64,000 nucleotides of DNA from contig JBAZQB010000007.1 of NCBI GenBank assembly GCA_041645435.1, forward strand, positions 1 to 64,000. The letters run 5' to 3'. The notes beneath the pieces are model-generated. The model was not told the DNA's origin, did not search any database, and saw only the letters and a program-made list of their open reading frames with translations. This DNA comes from Methanoregula sp. Its GTDB lineage: Archaea; Halobacteriota; Methanomicrobia; Methanomicrobiales; Methanospirillaceae. Positions within the stretch are counted from its first letter, which is position 1. The number at the start of each line of letters is the position of its first letter. Position numbers and translations under genes: made by a program. Positions 1 to 9,600 of the stretch are shown here, one piece after another.

Positions 1-114
1 GGGTCTATTCTTATCGATATTAATGAAGAATGGATTACCGGTAGCCGGTATTTATCTTTGAAGAGCGAGATGATCTCTTTGGATACTGAGGCTTCGGATT
101 TTACAGCAATATAG
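1..114 (+). CDS. C-terminal end of a transposase (partial), probably IS256/mutator type
   Basis: The window opens inside a reading frame that runs 37 codons to a TAG at 112-114. The peptide contains EEWITGSRYLSLKSE, which resembles the C-terminal tail of mutator (IS256-type) transposases, where an acidic-Trp segment is followed by a G-R-Y motif. The catalytic core lies outside the window, so the assignment rests on about 15 residues. Its position beside a plasmid-like primase fits a mobile-element junction. It could also be the end of an unrelated protein. Confidence 0.45.
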   Translation, partial: GSILIDINEEWITGSRYLSLKSEMISLDTEASDFTAI

Positions 115-267
115 AGACACTACCCAATTTTTTTGTGTGAGAGTAGCATTCGCAAAAAAATGCCTCAGCCCCTCAATTCATCCTTCACTAACTCTCAATC
201 CGAATCCAGCCACTCCGCCCGGGCAACCCCGCAAACCGAACACTTCCCGACAACCCCCACCCCTCGC

Positions 268-3200
268 TCATACCGGAAAACATCCCCCGTGCCCGATAAT
301 GGAAACCGAAGCCGCCTGCTCCGCTACAACCGCCTTCACATAACATTCCTTACAAATCCTCCGGGCCCTCTGCTGATCCTTAGGCCGTGACCTACGCTCT
401 TTGGTATATTTTTCATTATACCGTGATCCGTTCTTCCCGCAGACGTAACACGGAGTGTTCGGCTCCGGAAGATCAAGTTTTTTGTAATCGCTGGCTTTGA
501 TAGACCGGGGCGGACCCTTGTTTACAGCAGGGGGATCCGGATCCGGGCTTATTTCTGCACGTTTACAGCACGTGCTGTAAACCATCGGGTTGTGAGAAGA
601 AGCCGGATTCTCATTTTGTGCAGCTCTGGGTGAAGATCGGTTTTCATTTACAGCAGATTGGAAATTATGGAGACACGGATCAGAACTTTTTCCGGCATTT
701 TCGTTTCCTCCATAATTCCGGTTTTGCTGTAAATAAAGTTCCTGTTGTACAGAATTATTATCAGAATCATTCTCGTTGCAGGAACCGGGCGCAGAAGAAG
801 CCCCGTTTTCATTTACAGCAGATGCTGTAAAACTGCTGTAAACGTGCTGTAATGCTGTAAATGACCCGGCACCACCAGCGTCATCGCCATTGTCCGGATC
901 GCGGTCGAGCCAGCAGGCCCCTCCGTTCGACCAGTGCCGGTAAATCTCACGGTTCCAAATGAACGCCTCGGTCCTCCGGCGAATCGTTACCCCGTCATCG
1001 TCATTCACGCTCACGGTACGGTCGGTGAACGAGAGGGCGGGGCATTTCTCCAGGAGTCCCGTGTAATTCTTCCCCCGACTATCGTAGCCTTTGATCATCC
1101 GGTAGATTCCCATGTAGGATTCGCCGGTGTACTGCTGGAGATCCTGTATGGTAAATTCCCAGAGTTTTGATTTCTCGATAATCGCGAGCAGGTCGGACTC
1201 CTTTTTCGTCATCTTGGATTCCTGCCCGCCGGCCGTACCGTTCAGGAGCGTGAAGACTTCGGCAGCGGCAGCAAAATCGGTCTCATCCGCATACACGCAG
1301 AGCGTCCCGTCACTGCCGGTCTTCCGCCGGCGCTGCTGGTAGTAAAGAACGGCATTGCTCTTGATCAGGTCGTAAAGCATGTCGGGATTGCGCCGGTTGC
1401 AGATCGCATTGAACCGTATCCGTTTCGAGAAGGGAATAATGACCCAGATCAATTGTCCGTGCAGGATCTCCCAGATGGCCCTGCATGTTTTCAGATCGTC
1501 AGATTCCTCAACGAATGAATCCGGGTCGAGCATCTCCCGGGCCTGCTTTGCCGCAAGCACCCGGGCCTGCTTTGCCGCAAGCACCCGGGCATCCTGCGCA
1601 GCGGATTCATCAATCCAGCAGGTAAGCATCCGGTTCATCACCTGATCGTCACCGGTTCCTTCCTTCTTCGCAATCCACCAGACGCACCGCTCGGGAATCG
1701 TGCAGACCCGGGAGTTCAGATCCTTTGTCACGGTCGTGTGCGTGATCGGTTCGTGGAAGTTGGAGGTCGCGGACTTCAGGATCTCCTGGAGCCCGTCCGA
1801 GAGATCGATATCGTCGCTCATCAGGACCGTCCGGGGCCGGAGGTCTTTCATGTAGTAGAGCGCCTTGTTGCTCACCGTGCCTTTTACCTTGTACCGGTCC
1901 GGCACCTGGCGCATCATCTTCTTGAAGGCATGGGACTTGCCTTTGCCGGAGTCACCGGTCACCGAGACATGGAGCCCGTCCGAGTTCTTGACCGCCTGCG
2001 ATGCCATCGAGAGGATCATGCACCGGGCAAGGATCTCATCCCCGACATGTTCCCCGGCAAAGGTTTTGAGCATCAGCGCCACCGGGTCGCCGTGCTCCAG
2101 CACATCGAGCGCTGCGGCCCGGGTATCGTGATTTACCGGATCGGTGGGCGGGATTGTCGCTACGTCCGGATCGGATGGTTCCGCTGTCGGGTCCGGGCGG
2201 TTTTTTGCCGGTCCCGGGTCATCCGCTCTGGCCTTTGCCCGGTCCTTCCGCCAGGTCTTTTGTTTCTGCTCCCAGTCCTTCCTCTTCGCCATCCGGTCCG
2301 GTTCAATCCGCTCGCGGAGTTCCTGCCACCGCTGCGTTCCGCCGCCACAGGACGTATGTTTGCACCCGGCAAAGACCGCGCCGTTTCCGAACTGGATCAG
2401 AAACGCCCCGTCCTTATGGCCCGATGAGAACGGGCACTGGTCAAGGACAAAAAGCGTGCCGCCACTGTACGGTTTTTCGGACCGGACACCGATCCTGTGT
2501 TCCGCGAGCCAGTGACGCAGATCAAATCCTTTGTTCTTTACACCGGTCGGGACTGGCAGGGCATGCTGTTCGGTGGGAAGCCTGCCAGCGAGATCGCGGA
2601 GCTGTTCAACTGTCGCACCATTCAGCTCCTCCGGGGCCGCGAGAATCCGGCTTCTCCGGTGCGGACGATCCGGTGTTGAGTCGCCCTTCCGGGAGATCGT
2701 GCCGTAGAGTTTCCAGATGCGGGCTGCGTTGAAGTTCGCGGTATCCACGGTCACCCGGTCATCGGAGAAGAGCGCATCGAGGGTTGCGAGGCACTCCCTG
2801 ATAAGTGCGGTTGCGCGGTCATCATTTGGCAGGTCAATGCGATAGAGCAGATGGGCCCCGTTCCCGCTGTCCGCGTGGATTGGTTCCGGGAAGCCGAGCC
2901 CGGCCATCCACTGGGCAATCTCTTCCGCTTTCGCAAGAGCAAGCCCGTGCTCTTCATCAGTACTCGAAACGCCGCTCGGACGCAGCGGGTCTATGTCGAT
3001 GGGAAGCCAGCGGCGGCAAAGGATATCCGCATCGCTCGTTGTGCTGTCCTTCTTGCCAAGGTGCACCTTGATCCGGTTCGCCCGGCGTGAGAGCAGGGCC
3101 GGGTTCACGACATTGAGCGTAACGTAAATACCGTGAACGGATGGATCGGTATCGAGCGGCTCAACTGCCCGCACGAGCGCGGCGGGATCGTTAAAGTACC

Positions 3201-3294
3201 CGCTGTGGGTGTACTGATCGGTGAGCGCCCGGACTTCGATGACCTGCCCGGGCTCGGCGAGCCGGGTAAGTGCATCACGGAGATTGGCATCCAC
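268..3294 (-). CDS. Primase-polymerase/helicase replication protein of an integrated plasmid or virus
   Basis: A 1008-residue protein in three parts. Residues 1-230 look like an archaeo-eukaryotic primase domain: DIDP with acidic residues D100 and D102, an SGNGAH turn near 143-148, and NFNAARIWKLYGT near 188-199. Around 287-316 is a C/H-C-C cluster (CPFSSGH, CKHTSC) likely to bind zinc. Residues 405-575 are a P-loop ATPase with Walker A GDSGKGKS (447-454) and Walker B VLMSDDID (490-497). The remainder is a winged-helix-like stretch, a low-complexity Asn/Ser segment and a terminal C-x2-C...C-x2-C finger (CYVCG, CKECY). Primase plus SF3-like helicase fusions usually initiate replication of archaeal plasmids and viruses. 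The Asn/Ser segment is encoded by iteron-like DNA (see 521-861). Three small genes lie just upstream on the same strand. Confidence 0.75.
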   Translation of the reverse strand: MDANLRDALTRLAEPGQVIEVRALTDQYTHSGYFNDPAALVRAVEPLDTDPSVHGIYVTLNVVNPALLSRRANRIKVHLGKKDSTTSDADILCRRWLPIDIDPLRPSGVSSTDEEHGLALAKAEEIAQWMAGLGFPEPIHADSGNGAHLLYRIDLPNDDRATALIRECLATLDALFSDDRVTVDTANFNAARIWKLYGTISRKGDSTPDRPHRRSRILAAPEELNGATVEQLRDLAGRLPTEQHALPVPTGVKNKGFDLRHWLAEHRIGVRSEKPYSGGTLFVLDQCPFSSGHKDGAFLIQFGNGAVFAGCKHTSCGGGTQRWQELRERIEPDRMAKRKDWEQKQKTWRKDRAKARADDPGPAKNRPDPTAEPSDPDVATIPPTDPVNHDTRAAALDVLEHGDPVALMLKTFAGEHVGDEILARCMILSMASQAVKNSDGLHVSVTGDSGKGKSHAFKKMMRQVPDRYKVKGTVSNKALYYMKDLRPRTVLMSDDIDLSDGLQEILKSATSNFHEPITHTTVTKDLNSRVCTIPERCVWWIAKKEGTGDDQVMNRMLTCWIDESAAQDARVLAAKQARVLAAKQAREMLDPDSFVEESDDLKTCRAIWEILHGQLIWVIIPFSKRIRFNAICNRRNPDMLYDLIKSNAVLYYQQRRRKTGSDGTLCVYADETDFAAAAEVFTLLNGTAGGQESKMTKKESDLLAIIEKSKLWEFTIQDLQQYTGESYMGIYRMIKGYDSRGKNYTGLLEKCPALSFTDRTVSVNDDDGVTIRRRTEAFIWNREIYRHWSNGGACWLDRDPDNGDDAGGAGSFTALQHVYSSFTASAVNENGASSAPGSCNENDSDNNSVQQELYLQQNRNYGGNENAGKSSDPCLHNFQSAVNENRSSPRAAQNENPASSHNPMVYSTCCKRAEISPDPDPPAVNKGPPRSIKASDYKKLDLPEPNTPCYVCGKNGSRYNEKYTKERRSRPKDQQRARRICKECYVKAVVAEQAASVSIIGHGGCFPV
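521..861. repeat. Iteron-like array of TTTACAGCA/TGCTGTAAA inside the primase gene
   Basis: Ten copies of TTTACAGCA or its complement (one has a T for the last A) start at 521, 562, 573, 647, 725, 812, 823, 834, 845 and 853. The pair at 562/573 forms a perfect 22-bp palindrome (561-582, arm GTTTACAGCAC). The copies at 812, 823, 834 and 845 are exactly 11 bp apart, about one helical turn. Phased short repeats beside a replication initiator gene are typical of plasmid iterons, so this is a candidate replication origin or autoregulatory operator (inference). The repeats also encode the Ser/Thr-Ala-Val/Leu pattern of the protein's low-complexity tail. Confidence 0.65.
1541..1588. repeat. 24-bp perfect tandem duplication in the primase-helicase gene
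   Basis: Two identical 24-bp units (1541-1564 and 1565-1588) lie back to back. In the protein they give two copies of ARVLAAKQ after the ATPase domain. The frame is kept. A recent slippage or short tandem duplication is the simplest explanation. Confidence 0.9.
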
Positions 3295-3314
3295 ACGTCA
3301 CCCCCGATACCGGA

Positions 3315-3554
3315 TTATTCATCCGGATCGCCTTTTTCCAGGGCTTGCGTATCCAGATTCTGCCGGACTGCATGCTCGTCGAATGTCTCGACCTTGATGC
3401 TGTAGCAGTGATGCATTTTCCGTTCAACATTGATCTGGAAGACCGACTCGCGCTTCTTCCGGATCTCTTCCGCTATGGTTTTCGGAATAAGATAGAGCGG
3501 AATTCCCTCAATCTTCTCAATAGAAACACCCGGCGTCCCGTCTTCAGGAAGCAT
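3315..3554 (-). CDS. Hypothetical 79-residue protein
   Basis: Read from the ATG at 3554 (MLPEDGTPGVSIEKIEG). The frame stays open further upstream, but that part lies inside the preceding gene, and this start overlaps that gene's end by only 11 bp, as expected for translational coupling. The product is small and charged, with an IPLYLIPKTIAEEIRKKRES segment that could be helical and a ...KVETFDEHAVRQNL tail. No family is recognised. It is the last of three small genes leading into the primase gene, 20 bp ahead of it, so it is probably part of the same replicon operon. Confidence 0.5.
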   Translation of the reverse strand: MLPEDGTPGVSIEKIEGIPLYLIPKTIAEEIRKKRESVFQINVERKMHHCYSIKVETFDEHAVRQNLDTQALEKGDPDE

Positions 3555-3915
3555 AGATCGCCACCTCGTTAATTTCCGCTGGCAGCACTTCGAAACAGTG
3601 GACAGATCCATTCGGTGAAAGGACCCAGATCTCGCAGCGGATGAAAACCGTTCCCGGCGCCATCGTGAGTAAGGACCGGAACTGGCAGATCTCGAACGCA
3701 CAGAGCGACTTCACGGAAGAAACGCTCACTGCCCCGTGCGCCTCCCGGCATTTGATGGCGAGCGCCTCGTAATCGCCCCGCATCCCAAGCAGATGGAGTG
3801 CTATGTATTGCGAGAGGAAACTGTTCTCCACCGGCTGGACCGGTTCATAGCCCCGGTACACAAGAATCTCCAGGGCCCGGTCTTGTGCGGCATCGATGAC
3901 ACGTTCGGCGATCAT
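3544..3915 (-). CDS. Hypothetical protein, possible nuclease-like fold, paralogue of the next gene upstream
   Basis: A 123-residue product whose layout mirrors the neighbouring 3912-4316 product: an N-terminal helix, a GY-x-P/ILP strand, a central arginine/lysine segment, and a terminal EIWV...FEVLPAEI stretch matching EIWI...FEVLEHYI in the neighbour. An alternation of beta strands ending in E-I-W/FEVL would fit a PD-(D/E)xK-type nuclease or Holliday-resolvase-like fold, but no complete catalytic motif can be named, so this is inference. It overlaps the upstream gene by 4 bp (ATGA), which suggests co-translation. Confidence 0.55.
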   Translation of the reverse strand: MIAERVIDAAQDRALEILVYRGYEPVQPVENSFLSQYIALHLLGMRGDYEALAIKCREAHGAVSVSSVKSLCAFEICQFRSLLTMAPGTVFIRCEIWVLSPNGSVHCFEVLPAEINEVAIYAS

Positions 3916-4316
3916 GCCACGCCACCCGGCACCGTCACGGTCGGATCGTTTGTCGGGAATTTCGGAATCTCACGGATGTAGTGTTCCAGTACCTCAAAAC
4001 ACCGGAACCCGTACGAGATGGTATAGATCCAGATTTCATAATGGCGTTCTGATGCCGGCACATGCCCGGACATGTGCCTGCGGAACAGCCGGATCGAGAC
4101 CCGGTATTTCCGCTCAATATCGATAATTGTGGAGGGCTGGTTGGTAATTTTCCAGAGCCGGATGAGACGCATCTCACCGGAAGGCAGGGTTGCGATCAGA
4201 TGAGCCGGGGGTTCCAGTTTAAGAAAACCGGGCGGGAGGATGCGGACAGAATAACCGTGAAGCTGCAACTGTTCACGAGCCACGTCTTCCATAAGTGCAC
4301 AACGACGGCTCGTCAT
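3912..4316 (-). CDS. Hypothetical protein, first gene of the replicon operon
   Basis: A 134-residue product related in layout to its downstream neighbour (shared E-I-W and FEVL segments near the end). The start at 4316 has a GGAG 10 bases upstream. An internal ATG at 4292 (MEDVAREQLQLHGY) is also possible and lines up better with the paralogue. No known family is recognised. Position at the head of the tightly packed - strand set ending in the primase-helicase suggests a role in replication, maintenance or regulation of the element. Confidence 0.55.
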   Translation of the reverse strand: MTSRRCALMEDVAREQLQLHGYSVRILPPGFLKLEPPAHLIATLPSGEMRLIRLWKITNQPSTIIDIERKYRVSIRLFRRHMSGHVPASERHYEIWIYTISYGFRCFEVLEHYIREIPKFPTNDPTVTVPGGVA

Positions 4317-5166
4317 GATGCGGGTACTCCAGTTGCAGTCAAGAGAGTTTCAATTGACAGCGCTATAACGTTCAGAGGTTCTTCGTGAATTTTTTCGTTC
4401 AATTCATACGGGGTAACCGGGGTATCGTTGTATCTCTCGAATCGTACAGATGTATTTGACATTTTGACCATCTTCTTCAGGTATGCATTCAACTGCGCTC
4501 CAACGACACGCGGTCAGATCCCGACTCGTATCGGTATTGTGCGAATCATTATTCCGATTGTGCCGGTCTGACCCATGGCGAGCGCCGGTGAAAATATCCG
4601 GACCTGGTGTGACAGGTAATTCAAATGCCTGCCCGCCATGAGAGAGAACCGGCAACCGGTTAATGCGGGCAGGAAACGAAGACCCGGGCGGGCAAAGAAG
4701 AGAAAACCGGCATGTGGCTGCTCATCGGCCGGTGCTGCCATCCATGAGCCGGATTATAGCCGGGGATTGATCCGGTGCAAGTCTTTGGAAAAGGACGTTT
4801 ATCGCTCGTACCAGGTTTGGATCTTTCCATCACCGCAAGAGAAAATGCCGTGATTGTTTTCGATGCGATCGTTACCTCAATTTGTGCCTTCTGGTAGAGA
4901 TCCCAGTTCATTGTAATGGTTATATAAAACAATAATTCTTTATAGCATTTATTGAACCAGATGTCACCCAATTGGTTTTGATACAGAAAAATTTACCGGT
5001 ATATTATCGCTCATTTCGCTATTCCTCATCATTGCGATATTTTTTAGCAGGCCGGTTACAATGCTCGAAATCGCCGCGGTGGAACGAGTAATGTTCCCGC
5101 TCTGGGATTCAAGCATAAATGTTTTTAAACATATAATAATAGATAAATTGAAAATCAGAAGCGGTG
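4317..5166. other. Intergenic region between divergent operons, no gene seen
   Basis: About 850 bp between the - strand replicon operon and the + strand regulator. Reading frames here lack good starts and convincing composition. The right end holds an AT-rich stretch at about 5120-5155 (TTTTTAAACATATAATAATA) that is a likely TATA region for the regulator at 5167. Confidence 0.6.
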
Positions 5167-5559
5167 ATGAAGATGCGGGAAGAGAGAATAATATTATTTT
5201 CGGACAGGGAAGAGGAGATTGTCAATCTGCTCATAAAAATTGGCACCGGGAGAAATATTGCATCAACGCTCGTGTTTCTTGCACGTACACACGAAGCAAC
5301 GTCCCGGGAAATTGAGCGCGGGACCACCATGCAACAGCCCGCAGTAAGCATAGCCATGAAATATCTTATCGAGCGGCACTGGGTCACATCCTGTGAAATC
5401 CCTTCCGTGTGGAAAGCACGTCCCATGAAAAAGTATTCCCTGGCAATTTCGTTCAAGGAAATCCTGGCAGTCATAACGAAAGAGAAAAAGAGGGAAGCGA
5501 ACAATCATCTGGAGGTTATCCAGAAACTCCGGGAAGAGATAGTTACGGTCCCTGTATGA
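5167..5559 (+). CDS. Winged-helix transcriptional regulator
   Basis: A 130-residue DNA-binding protein. Residues 20-85 read as a MarR/TrmB-type winged helix: IASTLVFLARTHEATSREIE, then a recognition helix around QQPAVSIAMKYLIERHW and a wing with the K-KYSL strand. The C-terminal half (FKEILAVITKEKKREANNHLEV) is a charged helix, probably a dimerisation coiled coil. The ATG at 5167 is preferred, though a GTG at 5164 is in frame. A TATA-like stretch lies 15-45 bp upstream. The last two thirds of the gene and its 3' flank are duplicated at 21775-22340, where the gene is truncated. The ligand and target genes are unknown. Confidence 0.7.
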   Translation: MKMREERIILFSDREEEIVNLLIKIGTGRNIASTLVFLARTHEATSREIERGTTMQQPAVSIAMKYLIERHWVTSCEIPSVWKARPMKKYSLAISFKEILAVITKEKKREANNHLEVIQKLREEIVTVPV

Positions 5560-5865
5560 CCTCATCTTCGTCCATTTTCCCTCCCTTCCCGGAATATTTC
5601 CCGAAAAATATGACCTTCATATCCACCGTTGTATTGGCGATTCTCAGTACCGGACAGAGTGAAATAGGTCGCAAAATCCGGGGCTGCCGGAACACCAGGA
5701 ATGGCCATTGTATGAGGTGGATTTCAGCCGAATTTTGGCCAATAGAGCAAGATTTAAGCATATTTTCCACAGGAAGTGAAATGGAGGATTTTCCGGGGTT
5801 TTCTGGAGAGGTCAATTTGCAAAAAAGAGGAAACAGAGCCCGATTTGAGCTTATTTTCCCTGAGG
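5302..5865. repeat. Segmental duplication, copy 1 (partner at 21775-22340)
   Basis: From TCCCGGGAAATTGAGCGCG onward, this segment matches 21775-22340 closely through the 3' part of the regulator gene and about 300 bp of non-coding flank (for example the shared run GATTCTCAGTACCGGACAGA). Similarity fades near the TTTTCCC at about 5865. Conservation of the flank shows that a DNA segment, not only a gene family, was copied. Confidence 0.85.
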
Positions 5866-6403
5866 GGATTTACCCCCATTTTCGAAGGTCTACGACACAA
5901 AAAAAAAGAGGGGTCAGACCCCCATCCCTGGGTCCGGCACGGGGCTGCATGGGCGCGAGGGGAGATAAAATCAGTGACGCCACGGATGCGCTCAAACATG
6001 CATTGAACGATGAGGATGAAATAACACGGGGAAAAAGCCGCAGAAGCCCTGGGAAAAATTACCGGGAATTAAAACCAGCTTGTCGAAATACCATTCAACG
6101 AACATTTACATCGAAGCGCGGAAGCAGTTCCTGGAAAATCTGACAGGACCTTGAAGAAGAAACACCCAACGGTGCTTCGAAATATGAGAATTTAACGTGG
6201 AGAGATTGAAGATCGAGGTGAATGTATCCGGTTCTTTGATATATTTCTCAAATCCCCGGGGAATGATGATGTGTCATTCAGGTGCTGTTAATTTTTTTTA
6301 AGAGAATTTGGGAAAAACAAAAGGCTGCCATCATATTTCACCATTTTTCAGGGAAACCGTTGGCAAAAAAATAAAAAAATCCCCCTTTTTTCTTGAAAAA
6401 TTA
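5866..6403. other. Intergenic region with a GC hairpin, no gene seen
   Basis: No convincing coding sequence. At 5910-5922 GGGGTC-A-GACCCC forms a short perfect hairpin next to a run of nine A bases. Read on the - strand this is a hairpin followed by a T-run, like an intrinsic terminator, but no - strand gene reads into it. The rest is AT-rich leader ahead of the sensory operon. Confidence 0.5.
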
Positions 6404-6414
6404 TTTATATAAAA
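6404..6414 (+). promoter_or_regulatory. TATA box of the kinase operon
   Basis: TTTATATAAAA within an AT-rich stretch fits the archaeal TATA consensus. Transcription from it would start near 6435-6440 and leave an unusually long leader of about 175 nt before the TTG start at 6616. Confidence 0.45.
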
Positions 6415-6615
6415 TCATCCCTTGGATTATTACTGGCGATTTGAAATAGATGCGTGCAGAGTAGAGTAATATTTCATTAACCCACAAACAGATCCCGATC
6501 TGACTTCGGAATCCTATTGACCTCCGGTTTCCCCACACCCTGTTCCGCCGGACCCGTAAAAGAGCAGGATCCTCAGGCACGCTGTCTAGATTATGCTGGT
6601 GGTGGGGGAGTAGGT

Positions 6616-9600
6616 TTGGATACAACAGGGTTACCTCCGGACAATCTGGTTCCGCATGCACAACTCGGGTGGCTGAACGGGAAAATCGGGAAAATTCTGG
6701 GCCTTTTGCTTATCCCGCTCTCCCTTGGTATTATCGCACTTCTTGCCGCAGCGAATCCGGCAACGGTCTATGACCTTCCCTTCCTGCTTTTAGTATTAAA
6801 TACCGGGTTTATCGGGGTAATCTCCCTCATCATCGCCCATCTCGCGGGCCGGGTCTATACGAGAAATGGTTCGGTCAGCATCTTCATGATGGGATCCGGC
6901 TTACTCGTCTTTGGCCTCGGCTCCATCGTGACCGGTTGGGCCCTTCCCACAAGCGGGGGTCCGAACTTGGCAGTCACGATCTATAATACCTGCGCCTGCA
7001 TCGGTTCGATCCTTATCCTTGCCGGGGCCATCCTTAATCTGCCGGGCCCGGTACGCTGGAACGGCAGAGGGGACAAACGGATCGTTGCAGCAGCATATAC
7101 CGGCATCCTGGTATTCGTGGCACTCTTCAGCCTTGCAGCCATTCAGGAACAGATCCCCCTTTTCTTTGTCCAGGGTGTCGGCCCTACCGCACTCCGGCAG
7201 GTCATCCTTGAAAACACGGTCGCGTTCTTTGGATTGGCATCTGTGCTGGTCATGGTCACGTATCGCAGGGGACGATCGGATTTTTTCTTCTGGTACTCGA
7301 TCTCGCTCGCGCTGATCTCAATCGGGCTTCTGGCAGTCCTGATCCCCTCCCCCGTTGGGAGCCTTATCGGATGGGGGGGACGCTCCGTCCAGTATCTCGG
7401 TTTTGTTGTAGCCCTCTATGCAGTCCTGCTTGCCCGGAGGGAATCAAAGGAAAAATGCCTGCCTCTCGATATAATTCTTGCGAATTTCTTTGTCGATGCA
7501 GAACAGAATTACCGGCAACTGGTAGAGATGGCAAATGATCCCATCGTTACGTTCGATGAAGAAAACCGTATCCTCCTTTGGAACGCGGCGGCCGAACGGA
7601 TGTTAGGGTATACGCGGGATTACGCGATCGGGTCGTCGTTTCCGGATCTGGCAATCGACACCCGGTTCATCACGGTCATTGAAAAGAGCAAAGAGGAACT
7701 TTCTCAGGGGGACCTGTCCGTCCCTGTTTCCGGATCCATGGAGATTTCCTGCAAACGGAAAGACGGGACACTCCTGCCGGTCGAACTGACCATCTCCCGG
7801 CGCTGGCAGGAGGGGAGACTGGTCCGTACCGCGATCCTCCGGGATTTGACCGCGCGGAAACGCCTTGAGGCAGAACTCCTTGCCGCAAACGAGGGGCTCG
7901 AAACAAAGGTGCAGGAACGGACCGCGGAACTCGGGCGTACATCCGAATCTCTTCGTAGTGCCAATGAACAGTTGCAGGCATCCAACGAGCAGCTCGCTGC
8001 CGCGGAGGAGGAACTCCGGGGGCAGTACACGGCGCTTGCAGAACAGGAGTCCCGCATCCGGGAGAGCGAGGAGCAGTTCCGTCAGGCATTCGAACATGCC
8101 GGTGTCGGTATGACGCTGACTGCCACGGACGGCCGCATTCTCGACGCGAACGAAACCCTCTGTTCCATGCTCGGGTATTCTGAAGAAGAACTCTTACAAA
8201 AGACCTTCCGTGACATCACCCACCCCCATGATATCGCATCAAACGACCAGCAGGTTGATCGGGCCGTCAGCGGGAAGCAGAACGTGATCCGGTTCGACAA
8301 GCGCTACCTCCACCATGACGGCCACATCATCTGGGCAGCCGTAAGCTCGGTGCTGCTCCGCGATGATACAGGAAAACCGAAGTTCTTCATCACCCATATC
8401 AAGGACATATCGGAGCGCAAGGCGGCGGAAAAGACGATTGCCGATTCCTATGACATGATTGTTGCCTCCGAAGCAGAGATCCGGCAGCAGTATGCAGCTC
8501 TCTCTCAAAAAGATGAGGAGATTAGAACCCTCAACCGGGACCTTGAGCGGAAAGTGGAGGAGCGGACAGCCGAGCTCCAGAGGGTGAACGAGGAACTCAT
8601 AAGTTCCGAAGAAGAACTGCGCCGTCAATTCGAGATCCTTGAAGAGCGGGACCGGCAGCTGGCGGAGAGCGAGGAGCGGTACCGGCATCTCGTGGACTTC
8701 TCACCGGATACCATCGCGGTCCACCAGGACGGGGTCTACGTGTACATGAACCCGGCAGGCCTCAGGCTCTTTGGGGCCACTGCTCCGGATGAGATTATCG
8801 GGAAAAAGGTGCTTGACCTGATCCCCGCGGAGGACCGGGATCTTATCGCGTCCCGGATCCGTGCCGTGGAGGGGGAGGGGCACACCACGCCGGTCCGGGA
8901 TGTACGGGCCCTGCGTCTCGATGGCACCATCGTGGATGTGCAAAGCACCGGCACCGGGATCCTGTTCCAGGGCCGTCCCGCTGTGATGGTCGTGCTTCGG
9001 GCCATCACCGAAAGGAAACGGGCGGAAAAGGCTGCCGAAGAGGCCCGGATAAAAAACGAAGAGTCGCTTGCCCTGTTCAAGTCGCTCTACGAGAACGCCC
9101 CGATGGGTTTTGCATTCCTTGATCAGGATTTCCGGTACCAGTACATCAACCAGCATCTCGCGGAGATGAATGGAATACCGGTTGTGGATCACCTTGGTCG
9201 GAGATTTGAAGAGATGGTCCCGGAGATCTGGGGCACTGTACGACCGGTCTTCGAGCAGGTCCGCGACATGAAAGTTCCGGTCAGCAACATCGAGATCCAG
9301 GGAGAGTCCCATACATCTCCCGGCACCACGGGCTACTGGCTGGAGAGCGTCTATCCGGTTACACTGCCGGATGGCGGTTTTCTCGGGTTGGGCGTGGCGC
9401 TCCTTGACATCACCGAGCGCAAAAAGATGACTGCGCAAATCGAAACCTCGCTTGCTGAGAAGGAGACGCTCCTCAAAGAGGTCCATCACCGGGTCAAGAA
9501 CAATCTCCAGATCATCACGAGCATCCTCAATCTCCAGATCCGGACAATGGATGATCCAGGTATGATCGAAACCTTGAAAGACAGCCAGAGCCGGGTGCGG

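Noticed and set aside
1738..2732. Long + strand frames opposite the primase-helicase gene
   Set aside because: They mirror the GC-rich codon pattern of the - strand gene, which has clear motifs. No ribosome-binding sites or families.
4660..4971. 103-codon - strand frame in the first intergenic gap
   Set aside because: No ribosome-binding site and no coherent protein pattern.
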